NCBI GenBank assembly: GCA_027296665.1
Contig: JAPUIV010000232.1
Coordinates: 1-17,286 of the forward strand
DNA: 17,286 nt
Source of the DNA: Acidobacteriota bacterium
GTDB lineage: Bacteria; Acidobacteriota; Polarisedimenticolia; JAPUIV01
Direction of reading: 5' to 3'
The notes under the pieces were generated by a model, which made no database searches, was not told the origin of the DNA, and worked only from the letters and a program-made list of their open reading frames with translations. A program made the position numbers and the translations under genes. Shown here piece by piece: positions 7,472 to 16,537 of the stretch. Numbering within the stretch: position 1 is the first letter of the stretch; each line of letters opens with the position of its first letter.

Positions 7472-8940
7472 TCACTCCGGTCCTCGCCACCTGAAGATGG
7501 GGTGCCGGGCCGCGGCCACTTCATCCAGGCGGCCGACCGGTGTGGTGTGCGGAGCGGTCCGGACCAACTCGGGACTCTCGCGTACTTCGGCGGCAATCAA
7601 TTGCAGGGCGGCGGCGAAGGCGTCCAGTTCCTGGATGGTTTCGGTTTCGGTCGGCTCCACCATCATGGCGCCCCGCACGATCAACGGGAAATAGATGGTG
7701 GGGGGATGGAAACCATGGTCCATCAGTCGCTTCGCGATATCGATCGTCCGGACTCCTGCCGATTCCTGCTTCTGGTCGGAAAAAACCACTTCATGGAGCG
7801 AACGCGCTTCGTAGGGGATATGAAAATCTTTTTCCAGGAGGGCCCTGAGATAATTGGCGTTCAGAACCGCGCCTTCCGCGACCGCCCGAAGCCCGGCGGG
7901 TCCGTTGGAGAGGATGTAGGCGTAGGCCCGTAGGAGGATCCCGAAGTTTCCGAAGAATCCGTGCACCCGGCCAACCGCGTTGGGCCGGTTCTCCTCCCAC
8001 AGGTATCGTTCACCATCCCGTATCACTCGGGGAAACGGGAGAAAGGGCAGGAGTTCCTCAACGACACCCAGAGGGCCGGCCCCCGGGCCCCCGCCGCCAT
8101 GGGGAGTGGAGAAGGTCTTATGCAGGTTCACGTGCAGGAGATCGATCCCCATGTCTCCAGGGCGGGCGACACCGACCAGGGCGTTCAGGTTGGCGCCATC
8201 GCAGTAAACCAGCCCTCCCTTTTCATGGACGACCTGGCATATCGCCTCGATCTGTTCCTCGAAGATCCCCAGGGTGTTCGGATTGGTCAACATGAGGGCT
8301 GCCACATCCCGGTCCATCCGGCGGCGCAATCGTTCGAGATCGATGCACCCTTTGGCATCGGAAGGGATCTCTTCGGCGCGATAACCGGAAAGCCGAACGC
8401 TGGCCGGATTGGTCCCATGTGCGGAATCGGGGATCAGGACCACGGGACGGTTGTCGCCCCGCTGCCGCTGCAGGGCCCGGATGATCAGCAATCCGGTGAG
8501 CTCCCCCTGGGCGCCGGCAGCCGGTTGCAAGGTGAAACCTGCGAGCCCGGTTATCTCCTTGAGAAATTCTTCAAGCTCCCACTGCAGTTGGAGACAACCC
8601 TGGACCGTCGATTCGGGCTGTAAAGGATGAACTCCGCAAAACCTCTCATCCCGGGCCAGTTCCTCGTTTATTTTCGGATTGTATTTCATCGAACAGGAAC
8701 CGAGAGGATAGAGCCCGTCGTCGATACCGTAGTTCATCTTCGAAAGGCGGGTGAAGTGGCGCACGACCTCCGCCTCGCTGACCCGGGGGAACCCGTCGAT
8801 ATCGTCCCTGAACGGTTCGGCACCCTCACGGTACCAATCACAGGGGGGAACATCGAGATCCGGAAGGGCGTATCCTTTTCTGCCCTCTCCGCCGATGTCG
8901 AAGATCACGCCCTCCCGGCGAGTGAAGGAATTCCCGCGCT

Positions 8941-8944
<4 letters not shown>
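7472..8944 (-). CDS. gcvPB: Glycine dehydrogenase (decarboxylating) subunit 2, P-protein C-terminal half
   Basis: A 490-residue PLP enzyme subunit. Diagnostic blocks: YPLGSCSMKYNPK near residues 79-91, PAAGAQGELTGLL near 141-153, DSAHGTNPAS near 173-182, LTNPNTLGIFE near 219-229, and the PLP-binding segment HVNLHKTFSTPHGGGGPG with Lys276. The P-protein decarboxylates glycine and transfers the aminomethyl group to lipoyl-GcvH; in split systems PA and PB form the active enzyme together. The start is TTG 8944, overlapping the gcvPA stop as TTGA. GGGAGGT lies just upstream, and this start gives an N-terminus of normal length. A GTG 12 codons further in (V13) is an alternative. It is the last gene of the gcv operon. 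Confidence 0.96.
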
Positions 8945-10286
<1,342 letters not shown>

Positions 10287-10287
<1 letters not shown>

Positions 10288-10673
10288 CAGCGGCTTGAGT
10301 CCTGGATGTATTTGCGGTATTCGGCTTCCGTCATGAGGGGTTCGATACTCCTGGCGTCCGCGACCCGGATTCGCAGGAGCCAACCCTTGCCATAGGGATC
10401 TTCATTGATCCTTTCGGGATGCTCTTCCAGGTCCCGATTCACCTCCACCACCTCCCCGGCCACCGGCGAGAATAGTTCGGAAACGGCCTTGACCGATTCC
10501 ACGGTTCCGAAGGGTTGCATCGCCTTGAGATGGTCCCCTTCCTTGGGGAGTTCCACAAACACGATGTCGCCGAGCTCCGCCTGGGCATGGTCGGTAATTC
10601 CCAAGGTCCGGAGTTCGCCTTCCCCGTTGATCCATTCATGTTCCTTGCTGTACCGAAAGGACTCCGGATTCAT
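10287..10673 (-). CDS. gcvH: Glycine cleavage system H protein
   Basis: A 128-residue lipoyl carrier of normal length. It starts FRYSKEHEWI after a short N-terminus. The lipoylation site is Lys62 in GTVESVKAVSELFSP, followed by GEVVEVN, and the C-terminal part has the usual N-E-D-P-Y-G-K-G-W motif. It shuttles the aminomethyl group from P to T and reduced lipoate to the L protein, which is not encoded here. The start ATG 10673 overlaps the gcvT stop as ATGA, with GGAG about nine bases upstream. Lipoylation enzymes must be encoded elsewhere. Confidence 0.97.
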
Positions 10674-11779
10674 TTGACTGGCTCCGTTCGCGCGGGTCTG
10701 CGATAAAAGGGGCCTTTGACGATCTTGGCCCGCCGTGTCCGTCCCCGAATCTCCACCTCCACCTCCTGCCCAGCTTCCGCCAGCGCAAGGGGCAGGTATC
10801 CCAGCCCGATGTTTTTGCGCAGAAAGGGAGCGTGTCCGCCGCTGGTCACATGGCCTACCGTTTTTCCATTGTAGATGATTCCGTAGCCATGCCGGGGAAT
10901 CCCCGGATCGATCATCTCGAAACCTGCCAGAAGGCGTTCCGGTCCCTTCCTGGATTGCGCCAACAGAATCTCCCTGCCGGGGAATGCCCCCTTGTCAAAC
11001 CGGATGAACCGGCGAAGCCCAGCCTCCCAGGCAGTTGTGGTCTCGTCGAGATCGCTGCCGTGCAGGAGAAGCCTCGCCTCGAGGCGAAGGGTGTCCCGGG
11101 CGCCCAGCCCGATCGGCTCGAGGCCATCGACCGCTCCCTCTTCCAGGAGATGGTCCCATATCAGACCGGCCTGGGTGGACGGTACGTACAACTCGAAACC
11201 GTCCTCCCCGGTATAGCCGGTCCGGGTAATGATCGTTTCGACCCCAGCGACCCGTCCGCGGGCCAGGTGAAATCCGGCCAGGCGGTCCAGGGAGGCATCG
11301 GAGCAACGTGACAGGATCGACTGGGCGCGGGGACCCTGCAGAGCGAGAAGCCCGAAATCGGCGCTACGGTTGGTCACCTCCACTCCGGTTCCGGAATGTT
11401 CCCTTATCCATTGAAAATCTTTCTCCACATTTGCCGCATTGACGCAAAGGAGGTACTCCCATTCCCCGATCCGGTAGATCACCAGATCATCGATGCAGGT
11501 TCCGGCCGGGGTGGTCAACACGGTGTACTGTGCCTGGCCGGTGTGCAGGCGATTCAAGTCGTTGGTGGTGAGGGCTTGGAGCAACCCCAGGGAGCCGGTG
11601 CCCCGAACCTCGATCTGGCCCATGTGGCTGACGTCGAAGAGACCGGCATTACGCCGGACGGCAAGATGCTCGTGGATGATACCGGCGAACTGCACCGGCA
11701 TTTCCCAGCCGGCGAATTCCACCATCCGGCCTCCCGCATCGACGGTTTCTTGATGTAGACAGGTCGATCGCAGGCCCAT
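10670..11779 (-). CDS. gcvT: Aminomethyltransferase, glycine cleavage T protein
   Basis: A 369-residue protein of normal length. Family blocks: FAGWEMPVQF near residues 22-31, GLFDVSHMGQIEV near 46-58, C-I-D-D-L-V-I-Y-R with the conserved acidic pair Asp97/Asp98, and RTGYTGEDGFELYVP in the middle. The C-terminal part includes G-R-E-I-L and VGHVTSGGHAPFL. It transfers the methylene group from aminomethyl-lipoyl GcvH to tetrahydrofolate, releasing ammonia. It is the first gene of the operon. The start ATG 11779 has GAGGA about five bases upstream and its own candidate promoter at 11836-11864. Confidence 0.97.
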   Translation of the reverse strand: MGLRSTCLHQETVDAGGRMVEFAGWEMPVQFAGIIHEHLAVRRNAGLFDVSHMGQIEVRGTGSLGLLQALTTNDLNRLHTGQAQYTVLTTPAGTCIDDLVIYRIGEWEYLLCVNAANVEKDFQWIREHSGTGVEVTNRSADFGLLALQGPRAQSILSRCSDASLDRLAGFHLARGRVAGVETIITRTGYTGEDGFELYVPSTQAGLIWDHLLEEGAVDGLEPIGLGARDTLRLEARLLLHGSDLDETTTAWEAGLRRFIRFDKGAFPGREILLAQSRKGPERLLAGFEMIDPGIPRHGYGIIYNGKTVGHVTSGGHAPFLRKNIGLGYLPLALAEAGQEVEVEIRGRTRRAKIVKGPFYRRPARTEPVK

Positions 11780-11835
11780 CCGGTATCCTCATGCTGAAGG
11801 GAAGCAAATCCCAATCCTGGTCTCGGAAGGGGCTC

Positions 11836-11864
11836 AAACTAGCATACGGCAGATCCGGAGTCAA
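11836..11864 (-). promoter_or_regulatory. Candidate sigma70-type promoter of the gcv operon
   Basis: On the minus strand TTGACT (11864-11859) is followed by a 17-base spacer and TAGTTT (11841-11836). TGC directly before the -10 box gives an extended -10 arrangement. Transcription would start near 11829 and leave a leader of about 50 bases with a Shine-Dalgarno close to gcvT. It is the best promoter-like pair I see in the window. Confidence 0.5.
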
Positions 11865-11915
11865 GAAATCGGCTGGCGTGGAGAGGTGTTCAACCATTCC
11901 CCGGCGAACGGGAAT

Positions 11916-13067
11916 TCACTTGTTGCCCGAATAGATATCGAGGATCGATGCGACCAGGCCCTGGACCGTGTGGACTCCCGCCACCACGGGGGGGCGAATG
12001 CCCAGTTCCTCGACGGTGCGGGCCGTCACCGGTCCGATGCAGACCACCCGGGTCGACGCCAGACAGGCCAGGGCGCGTTCGGTTCCGAAGATCTTGACGA
12101 AACCTGAAACGCTCGAGGAGCTGGTGAAGGTAACGAGGTCGACGCCCCCGGAAAGAATGGAGTTCCATTCCCTTCTGCGGGCCGGAACCGGCAGAAGATT
12201 TCGATACACCACGACGTCTGCAACCCGGGCTCCTCTCCTGCGGAGCTCCCGCGGCAGCATGGGATTGGCAAGATCACCGCGCGGCAGGAGAATGGACTTT
12301 CCCCGCAACTGACGCGGAGAAAAGAACTGAAGAAGGCAATCGGAACGGAAGTCAGGGGCGACCCGGTCCGCAATGAGGCCGACCGATTTGAGAGCCTCCG
12401 CCGTTTTTGGACCTATGGCCGCCAACCGGCAGCCGTGGAAGGTTCGCGCGTCCCGGCCCAGATCCAAAAGCCGGTCCAGGGTGAAACGAACCCCGTTGGC
12501 GCTGGTGAAGATTACCCAATCGAACCTCCCGAGCCTTGCCGCCGCCCGGTCGAAGGGACCCCAGTCGACCGGCGGGCCAAACTCCATCATCGGCATCTCC
12601 GCCACCCAGGCACCGCGTGCCCGCAGGTCCCGGACCAGCACCGCGGCCTGATCGCGAGCCCGGGTGACCACGATGCGGAGACCGTGCAGGGGAACCGCCG
12701 GCACTCCCGGGACCACCTCGCACGCGACATCCGCCCGCCGGAGTCTTTCGACAACCTCCACCGCCCCGACCGACAGGAATGGATCCCCAACGACCAGCAA
12801 GACGATCCGTTTCCCGGCCCGAGCAGGTTCGATCATCTGGTTGGCGACCGCCTTTCGGGAGAATCGCTCCCCGCCCCGGCCGGCGGCCATCCGATCGATC
12901 CGAACTTTTGGAGAGAGTTTCGATACCAGGGCGTGGTGGGCCCGGCGATCGTAAAGAACGATGTCGGCCCGGGCCAGAAGTTTCCGGCCTTTCAAGGTCA
13001 ATAATCCGGGATCGCCCGGCCCGCTTCCTACCAGAAACACCTTCCCTGCGCGCGGCTTCCTACCCAC
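11916..13067 (-). CDS. hemD: Fused uroporphyrinogen-III C-methyltransferase (half-length) / uroporphyrinogen-III synthase
   Basis: A 383-residue two-part protein. Residues 1-126 are the N-terminal half of a SUMT (CobA) domain: KVFLVGSGPGDPGLLTLKG, then ARAGKRIVLLVVGDPF and EVVPGVPAV. Residues 127-383 are a full HemD domain beginning LHGLRIVVTRARDQA, with VIFTSANGV in the middle and TSSSSV, V-C-I-G-P-V-T-A-R-T near the end. HemD cyclises and inverts ring D of hydroxymethylbilane to uroporphyrinogen III. A normal SUMT is about 240 residues. Here its C-terminal half is absent, and the usual KGGDPFVFGRGGEE motif is degraded to VVGDPFLSVGAVE. Methyltransferase activity is therefore doubtful while HemD looks intact. 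I start at GTG 13067, overlapping the hemC stop by eight bases; an upstream GTG at 13151 lies deep inside hemC. Confidence 0.88.
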   Translation of the reverse strand: MGRKPRAGKVFLVGSGPGDPGLLTLKGRKLLARADIVLYDRRAHHALVSKLSPKVRIDRMAAGRGGERFSRKAVANQMIEPARAGKRIVLLVVGDPFLSVGAVEVVERLRRADVACEVVPGVPAVPLHGLRIVVTRARDQAAVLVRDLRARGAWVAEMPMMEFGPPVDWGPFDRAAARLGRFDWVIFTSANGVRFTLDRLLDLGRDARTFHGCRLAAIGPKTAEALKSVGLIADRVAPDFRSDCLLQFFSPRQLRGKSILLPRGDLANPMLPRELRRRGARVADVVVYRNLLPVPARRREWNSILSGGVDLVTFTSSSSVSGFVKIFGTERALACLASTRVVCIGPVTARTVEELGIRPPVVAGVHTVQGLVASILDIYSGNK

Positions 13068-13998
13068 TGCCGGATTTCCGGTCCAGGATCTGACTGGCTC
13101 CGCGGTCCAGAAATCTCTGCGCGAGCCTCTCACCGATCGATTCCGGCGCACCCTTCTCCTCCAGTTGCAGGCTCAGGATCTTTTTCCCGTCCTGGGAGGC
13201 AACCATTCCCCGGATCCGGATCTTTCCCCGGGCGCGGAGGGTGGCAAGAGCGCCGATGGGAGCCCGGCAGCCCCCGCCCAGAGTTGCCAGGAAGGCCCGT
13301 TCGGCCTTGACCGTTCGGGAGGACGGGGAATGGTTCAAGGTCGCGACATATTTCTCCAGGTTGGAATCATCGGAGCGGATCTCCACCCCGAGAGCGCCCT
13401 GTCCGGGAGCGGGAAGGAATTGCTCCGGTTCAAAGGGAAGGATCCCGTACTCCTTGATCCCCAGACGGTTCAGGCCTGCCATCGCCAGGATCAGGGCCTC
13501 GAAATCTCCTTCCCGTAACTTCCGCAGGCGGGTACCCAGATTTCCGCGGACAGGAAGAATCCTGAGGTCGGGGCGCAATGCCAGGATCTGAACGGCTCGC
13601 CGCGGGCTCCCGGTGCCTATCCGCGCTCCACGCGGAAGGTCTTCCATTTTTACCGGGCGTACGGTCACCAGGCAATCCCGCGGATCCTCCCGGCGCGGAG
13701 TGGAAACCAACTGGAGACCGGGTGGCAATATGGAGGGTAAATCTTTAAGGCTATGGACAGCGAGGTCGATCTTTCCTTCCAGCAAAGCCTCTTGGATCTC
13801 CTTGACGAAGATCCCCTGTTCGGGGAAGCTATCGAGGCTGCGGTCGATTTCCCGATCCGCCTGGGTTCGGATCGGCACCACCGACACCCGGAGTTGCGGG
13901 AACCGTTTTTGCAAGGCTTCGCGGACCGACCCCGACTGGACAAGGGCCAGCGTACTCCCCCGGCTCCCGATCACCACCCTGGGCATATGCCTCCCCAT
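13060..13998 (-). CDS. hemC: Porphobilinogen deaminase (hydroxymethylbilane synthase)
   Basis: A 312-residue enzyme of normal length. It begins VVIGSRGSTLALVQS, followed by VHSLKDLP with the catalytic aspartate (Asp86). The Arg-rich cofactor region GTGSPRR precedes VRGNLGTRLRKL, and PAPGQGALGVE follows. The cysteine that carries the dipyrromethane cofactor is Cys244 in LGGGCRAPIGA. It polymerises four porphobilinogens into hydroxymethylbilane. Two starts are close: ATG 13998, and ATG 13986 four codons in. The second has GGGGAGG just upstream, formed by the first codons, so either may be used. The gene lies 25 bases after hemA and overlaps the HemD fusion by eight bases. Confidence 0.97.
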   Translation of the reverse strand: MGRHMPRVVIGSRGSTLALVQSGSVREALQKRFPQLRVSVVPIRTQADREIDRSLDSFPEQGIFVKEIQEALLEGKIDLAVHSLKDLPSILPPGLQLVSTPRREDPRDCLVTVRPVKMEDLPRGARIGTGSPRRAVQILALRPDLRILPVRGNLGTRLRKLREGDFEALILAMAGLNRLGIKEYGILPFEPEQFLPAPGQGALGVEIRSDDSNLEKYVATLNHSPSSRTVKAERAFLATLGGGCRAPIGALATLRARGKIRIRGMVASQDGKKILSLQLEEKGAPESIGERLAQRFLDRGASQILDRKSGSG

Positions 13999-14003
13999 TT
14001 TCG

Positions 14004-14015
14004 TTCTCGCGAGAA
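14004..14015. repeat. 12-bp palindrome in the hemA-hemC gap
   Basis: TTCTCGCGAGAA is a perfect palindrome between the hemA stop and the hemC start. On the minus strand a run of seven T residues begins just before it and overlaps its first two bases. Because the T-run is on the 5' side for the hem transcript, it is not an intrinsic terminator for hemA. A small RNA hairpin or protein site is possible. Confidence 0.3.
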
Positions 14016-14023
14016 AAAAACTC

Positions 14024-15331
14024 TCATTTTTCTTCCTTTTTTTCCCTTTCCTGTTTCGGTTCCAGGGGATCCGGGAGGGCGAAAAGTCTCTTGAGCAAGT
14101 CCCCGAATTGCAGGGCGTCCGGCTCCCCTGAAGATCTCTTCAGCCATTGTATCGGATGATGGAGAATCTTGTTCACAATGGCGGCCGACATTTCTTCCAT
14201 GGTTTGTTCTTGCTGCTGGGAAAGCGGCCCCAGTCGTTTGCGATATTTCCGAATTTCCTTTTTCCGAATGGAATGCAGTTGTTCCCGAAGGGCGACAATG
14301 GTTGGAGAAAGATCCCTGGAAAGCAGCCACGCCTGGAAAGAGGCAACCTCCTTTTCCAGAATCTGTTCGCCATGGACCGCTTCGCGGCGTCTCTGTTCCA
14401 CGTTCACGTCCACCACCGATTGGAGGTCGTCGATATCATACAGGTAGACGTTTTCGATCTCATTGACGGACGGTTCCACGTCCCGGGGAACAGCAATGTC
14501 GATGAAAAAGATCGGCCGGCTCCGGCGTTTTCTCATGAGACCGGGAAAATCATCTTTTTTGATGATCCAATGGGGGGCGGAGGTCGAGGTAAGAACCACA
14601 TCCACCTTCTGGAGATAATCGAAAAACTGATCGAACCGGATGGGAGTTCCATTATGTTTACGGGCCATTTTCACGGCCTTTTCGTAGGTGCGATTGGCGA
14701 CAAACACTTCCCTGACACCGTCGCCGATCAGATAGCGGACAGCCAACTCGCTCATCCTTCCCGAACCCACCAGCAGGATGGACCGATTGCTCAGATCATC
14801 GAAGATCTGTCTGGCCAGTTGCGCCGCGGCATAACTGATCGATACCGGGTTGCGTCCGATCTCGGTATCGGTCCGGACTCGCTTCGCGGCCGATATTGCC
14901 TTGCGAAGTAGATGGTCCAGTATGGGACCGGTCGCCCGGATCTCGCACGATTTCTGGAAGGCCTCCTTTACCTGTCCCAGAATCTGGGGTTCGCCAACAA
15001 CCATGGAATCGAGACTCGATGCGACCCTGAACAGGTGTTTTACCGTCTCCCTGCCGGTGTACCGGTAACAATAACGGGCCGCATCTTCCCGCGAGAATTT
15101 TTTCTGGCTCTCCAGAAACGCCTCCAGGGCCAGGAACCCGTCTTCCCCGTTCCCTGAAACTCCCAGGATCTCCGTCCGGTTGCAGGTGGAGAGAATCATT
15201 CCCTCCTCGATGCCCTCCATCTCCACCAGGCTCCTGAGCGATTCGGCGAGGGAAGAGGTCGGAAACCACAACCTCTCCCGAACCTCCAGGGGGGCGCTCC
15301 GGTGGCTCAAACCTATGAGCAGGATCTCCAT
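14024..15331 (-). CDS. hemA: Glutamyl-tRNA reductase
   Basis: A 435-residue enzyme of normal length. The N-terminal catalytic domain contains GLSHRSAPLEVRER and the active-site Cys50 in STCNRTE. DSMVVGEPQILGQVKEAF and S-I-S-Y-A-A-A-Q-L-A follow. The NADPH domain has the LLVGSGRMSELA loop, then VANRTYEKA, FIDIAVPRDVEP and YDIDDL. The C-terminal dimerisation helices end in a Lys/Glu-rich tail (KQEREKKEEK). It reduces glutamyl-tRNA to glutamate-1-semialdehyde, the committed step of the C5 route, so this organism does not rely on ALA synthase. The start ATG 15331 lies four bases after the stop of the HemX-like gene, which argues for co-transcription. Confidence 0.97.
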   Translation of the reverse strand: MEILLIGLSHRSAPLEVRERLWFPTSSLAESLRSLVEMEGIEEGMILSTCNRTEILGVSGNGEDGFLALEAFLESQKKFSREDAARYCYRYTGRETVKHLFRVASSLDSMVVGEPQILGQVKEAFQKSCEIRATGPILDHLLRKAISAAKRVRTDTEIGRNPVSISYAAAQLARQIFDDLSNRSILLVGSGRMSELAVRYLIGDGVREVFVANRTYEKAVKMARKHNGTPIRFDQFFDYLQKVDVVLTSTSAPHWIIKKDDFPGLMRKRRSRPIFFIDIAVPRDVEPSVNEIENVYLYDIDDLQSVVDVNVEQRRREAVHGEQILEKEVASFQAWLLSRDLSPTIVALREQLHSIRKKEIRKYRKRLGPLSQQQEQTMEEMSAAIVNKILHHPIQWLKRSSGEPDALQFGDLLKRLFALPDPLEPKQEREKKEEK

Positions 15332-15335
15332 TAGT

Positions 15336-16115
15336 TCAAAAAATCCTCAACATCCGGACCAGGATCCCGGTAAAGGCAATGATGGTCAGGATGGCAGCCC
15401 GCCTGCCGCGCCATCCGCGAGCGAGACGGGCGATCAGGATCAGGGCAAGGATACCCCAGGAGAGGATCGCCAGCCCTTCCCTCCGCCAGGGGAAGGAGCC
15501 ATCCATTGTGCCCGCATGGGCCACCGCCCCGGTGACCAGGCCGATGGTGAGAAGGGAGAACCCGGCGATCAGGGATCGGTATCCTACCCGTTCGCACATT
15601 TCCAGGGAAGGCAGGCGCATCAGAAAAGGAAGGGGACGCTTCGCCTTCAATCCTTGGTCCAGAACCAGGTACAGCAGGCTGGTGGCGAAGGTAAGAAAGA
15701 GCATTGAGACTCCCACAATCGCCACAACGATGTGAAACCGGTCCAGGGGGTTCAAAAGCCGCTCATGCAACCCCAGAGTCCCTTCCGGGAGGAGATTCGA
15801 TACCGACATCAGCAGAACCACCAGGAAGGGGATGATCAGATTCAGGCTTTCGATCCGGTACCGGTAATAACTCAGCAAGTAAATGAGAACGGTTGTCCAG
15901 CACAGAAAGGAGAGAGTCTGGTTGAGGTCCTGAATCGGAAACTCGCCCGTCTCCAACCCGATCCCCACAATCGCGACCAGGTGCAGGAGAAATCCTACCA
16001 GGACCAGAATGGGCGTGACGGCGGACCACGACCTACGGTGAAGGAGGAGGACCGCCAGGGAGGAGACGACCCCCAGGAAATAGAAAAAAAGAGTAATGCG
16101 TAGAAAGTGGATCAT
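15336..16115 (-). CDS. HemX/CcsA-family cytochrome c assembly membrane protein
   Basis: A 259-residue protein with about eight hydrophobic segments (near residues 5-26, 33-52, 66-84, 93-108, 126-150, 180-200, 212-230 and 240-256), typical of the CcsA/HemX/CcmC haem-handling family. Candidate haem-facing histidines are His45 in LLHLVAI, His128 in RFHIVVAI and His200 in VAHAG. The tryptophan-rich WWD motif of true CcsA is not recognisable; the corresponding loop reads SFPWRREG. That favours the HemX branch, whose genes commonly precede hemA. HemX in Bacillus affects HemA levels, but the biochemical role is unsettled. The start ATG 16115 lacks a good Shine-Dalgarno. It is followed by hemA four bases after its stop. 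Confidence 0.82.
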   Translation of the reverse strand: MIHFLRITLFFYFLGVVSSLAVLLLHRRSWSAVTPILVLVGFLLHLVAIVGIGLETGEFPIQDLNQTLSFLCWTTVLIYLLSYYRYRIESLNLIIPFLVVLLMSVSNLLPEGTLGLHERLLNPLDRFHIVVAIVGVSMLFLTFATSLLYLVLDQGLKAKRPLPFLMRLPSLEMCERVGYRSLIAGFSLLTIGLVTGAVAHAGTMDGSFPWRREGLAILSWGILALILIARLARGWRGRRAAILTIIAFTGILVRMLRIF

Positions 16116-16178
16116 CCCTAGATTGGATCCCGAGGCATTTTTCGGCCGGGCCAGTTGCTCGCCTCTGAGTCCATCCTA
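16116..16178 (-). other. Short gap before the haem gene cluster
   Basis: A 63-base stretch between the small four-helix gene and the HemX-like gene. I see no convincing promoter pair, T-tract terminator or RNA element. If the hem operon has its own promoter it is not obvious here; transcription may come from upstream of the four-helix or pseudopilin genes. Confidence 0.35.
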
Positions 16179-16532
16179 TCACGGTCCCCTTTCCTTCCTC
16201 AATCTGGAGAGGAGACCCCGGTACCATCCTCTTCCGAGTTGCCGCATTCCAAGTATGCGCTGTTCCAGCCGAAAAAAATCGGATCGGTCCAGAAATCCCA
16301 TCTCGGTTGAAACCAGAATCTGAAGTTCAATCCGGGAGAGGGTATCGACCGCACGGTGGAGATCGGTCAAAAAGGCCCGGGAATCGCCCTTCACCCTCCC
16401 GGCGGTGATCCTTCCTGGGAGCAGGATCGCCAGGGCGCGGATCTCCTTCTTCAATCGTTCCCCTTCCGGTCTGGGGAATTGATTGGTAACCCGGATCAGA
16501 TCCAGGGCAAGATGGATCGCCTTCTCCTCCAT
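16179..16532 (-). CDS. Four-helix-bundle protein, S23/IVP-like
   Basis: A 117-residue, all-helical, charged protein with no signal or membrane segment. The order of helices resembles the four-helix-bundle family first found in 23S rRNA intervening sequences. It has an early A-L-D-L-I-R-V-T-N-Q-F helix, a segment ending in a G-R-x-T-A-G-R turn, then FLTDLHRAVDTLSRIELQILVSTEMGFL, and a last helix with R-I-L-G-M-R-Q-L-G-R-G-W. In that family an A-x-G-S-x-x-E-L/T segment followed by a G-Y/F-L turn sits at the same place. The function is unknown and such proteins are often free-standing. The start ATG 16532 lies five bases after the pseudopilin stop, in a TAAGAAGG context that serves as a weak Shine-Dalgarno. 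Confidence 0.6.
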   Translation of the reverse strand: MEEKAIHLALDLIRVTNQFPRPEGERLKKEIRALAILLPGRITAGRVKGDSRAFLTDLHRAVDTLSRIELQILVSTEMGFLDRSDFFRLEQRILGMRQLGRGWYRGLLSRLRKERGP

Positions 16533-16537
16533 CCTTC

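Noticed and set aside
11780..11915. Glycine riboswitch upstream of gcvT
   Set aside because: The region is short, lacks recognisable glycine aptamer core motifs, and the best promoter leaves only about 50 bases of leader.
11896..11915. Hairpin (ATTCCC/GGGAAT arms) right after the hemD stop, as a terminator
   Set aside because: The stem is only six base pairs and no T-tract follows on the minus strand, so it is not a convincing intrinsic terminator.
13068..13151. Upstream GTG start for the HemD fusion
   Set aside because: It would overlap hemC by more than 90 bases, and the extra residues do not resemble SUMT, which begins just after GTG 13067.
14000..14023. Intrinsic terminator after hemA
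   Set aside because: The T-run precedes the palindrome rather than following it on the transcribed strand, and hemC follows closely as an operon partner.
16116..16178. Dedicated promoter of the hem operon
   Set aside because: No TTGACA-like and TATAAT-like pair at 16-18 bases spacing could be found on the minus strand here.
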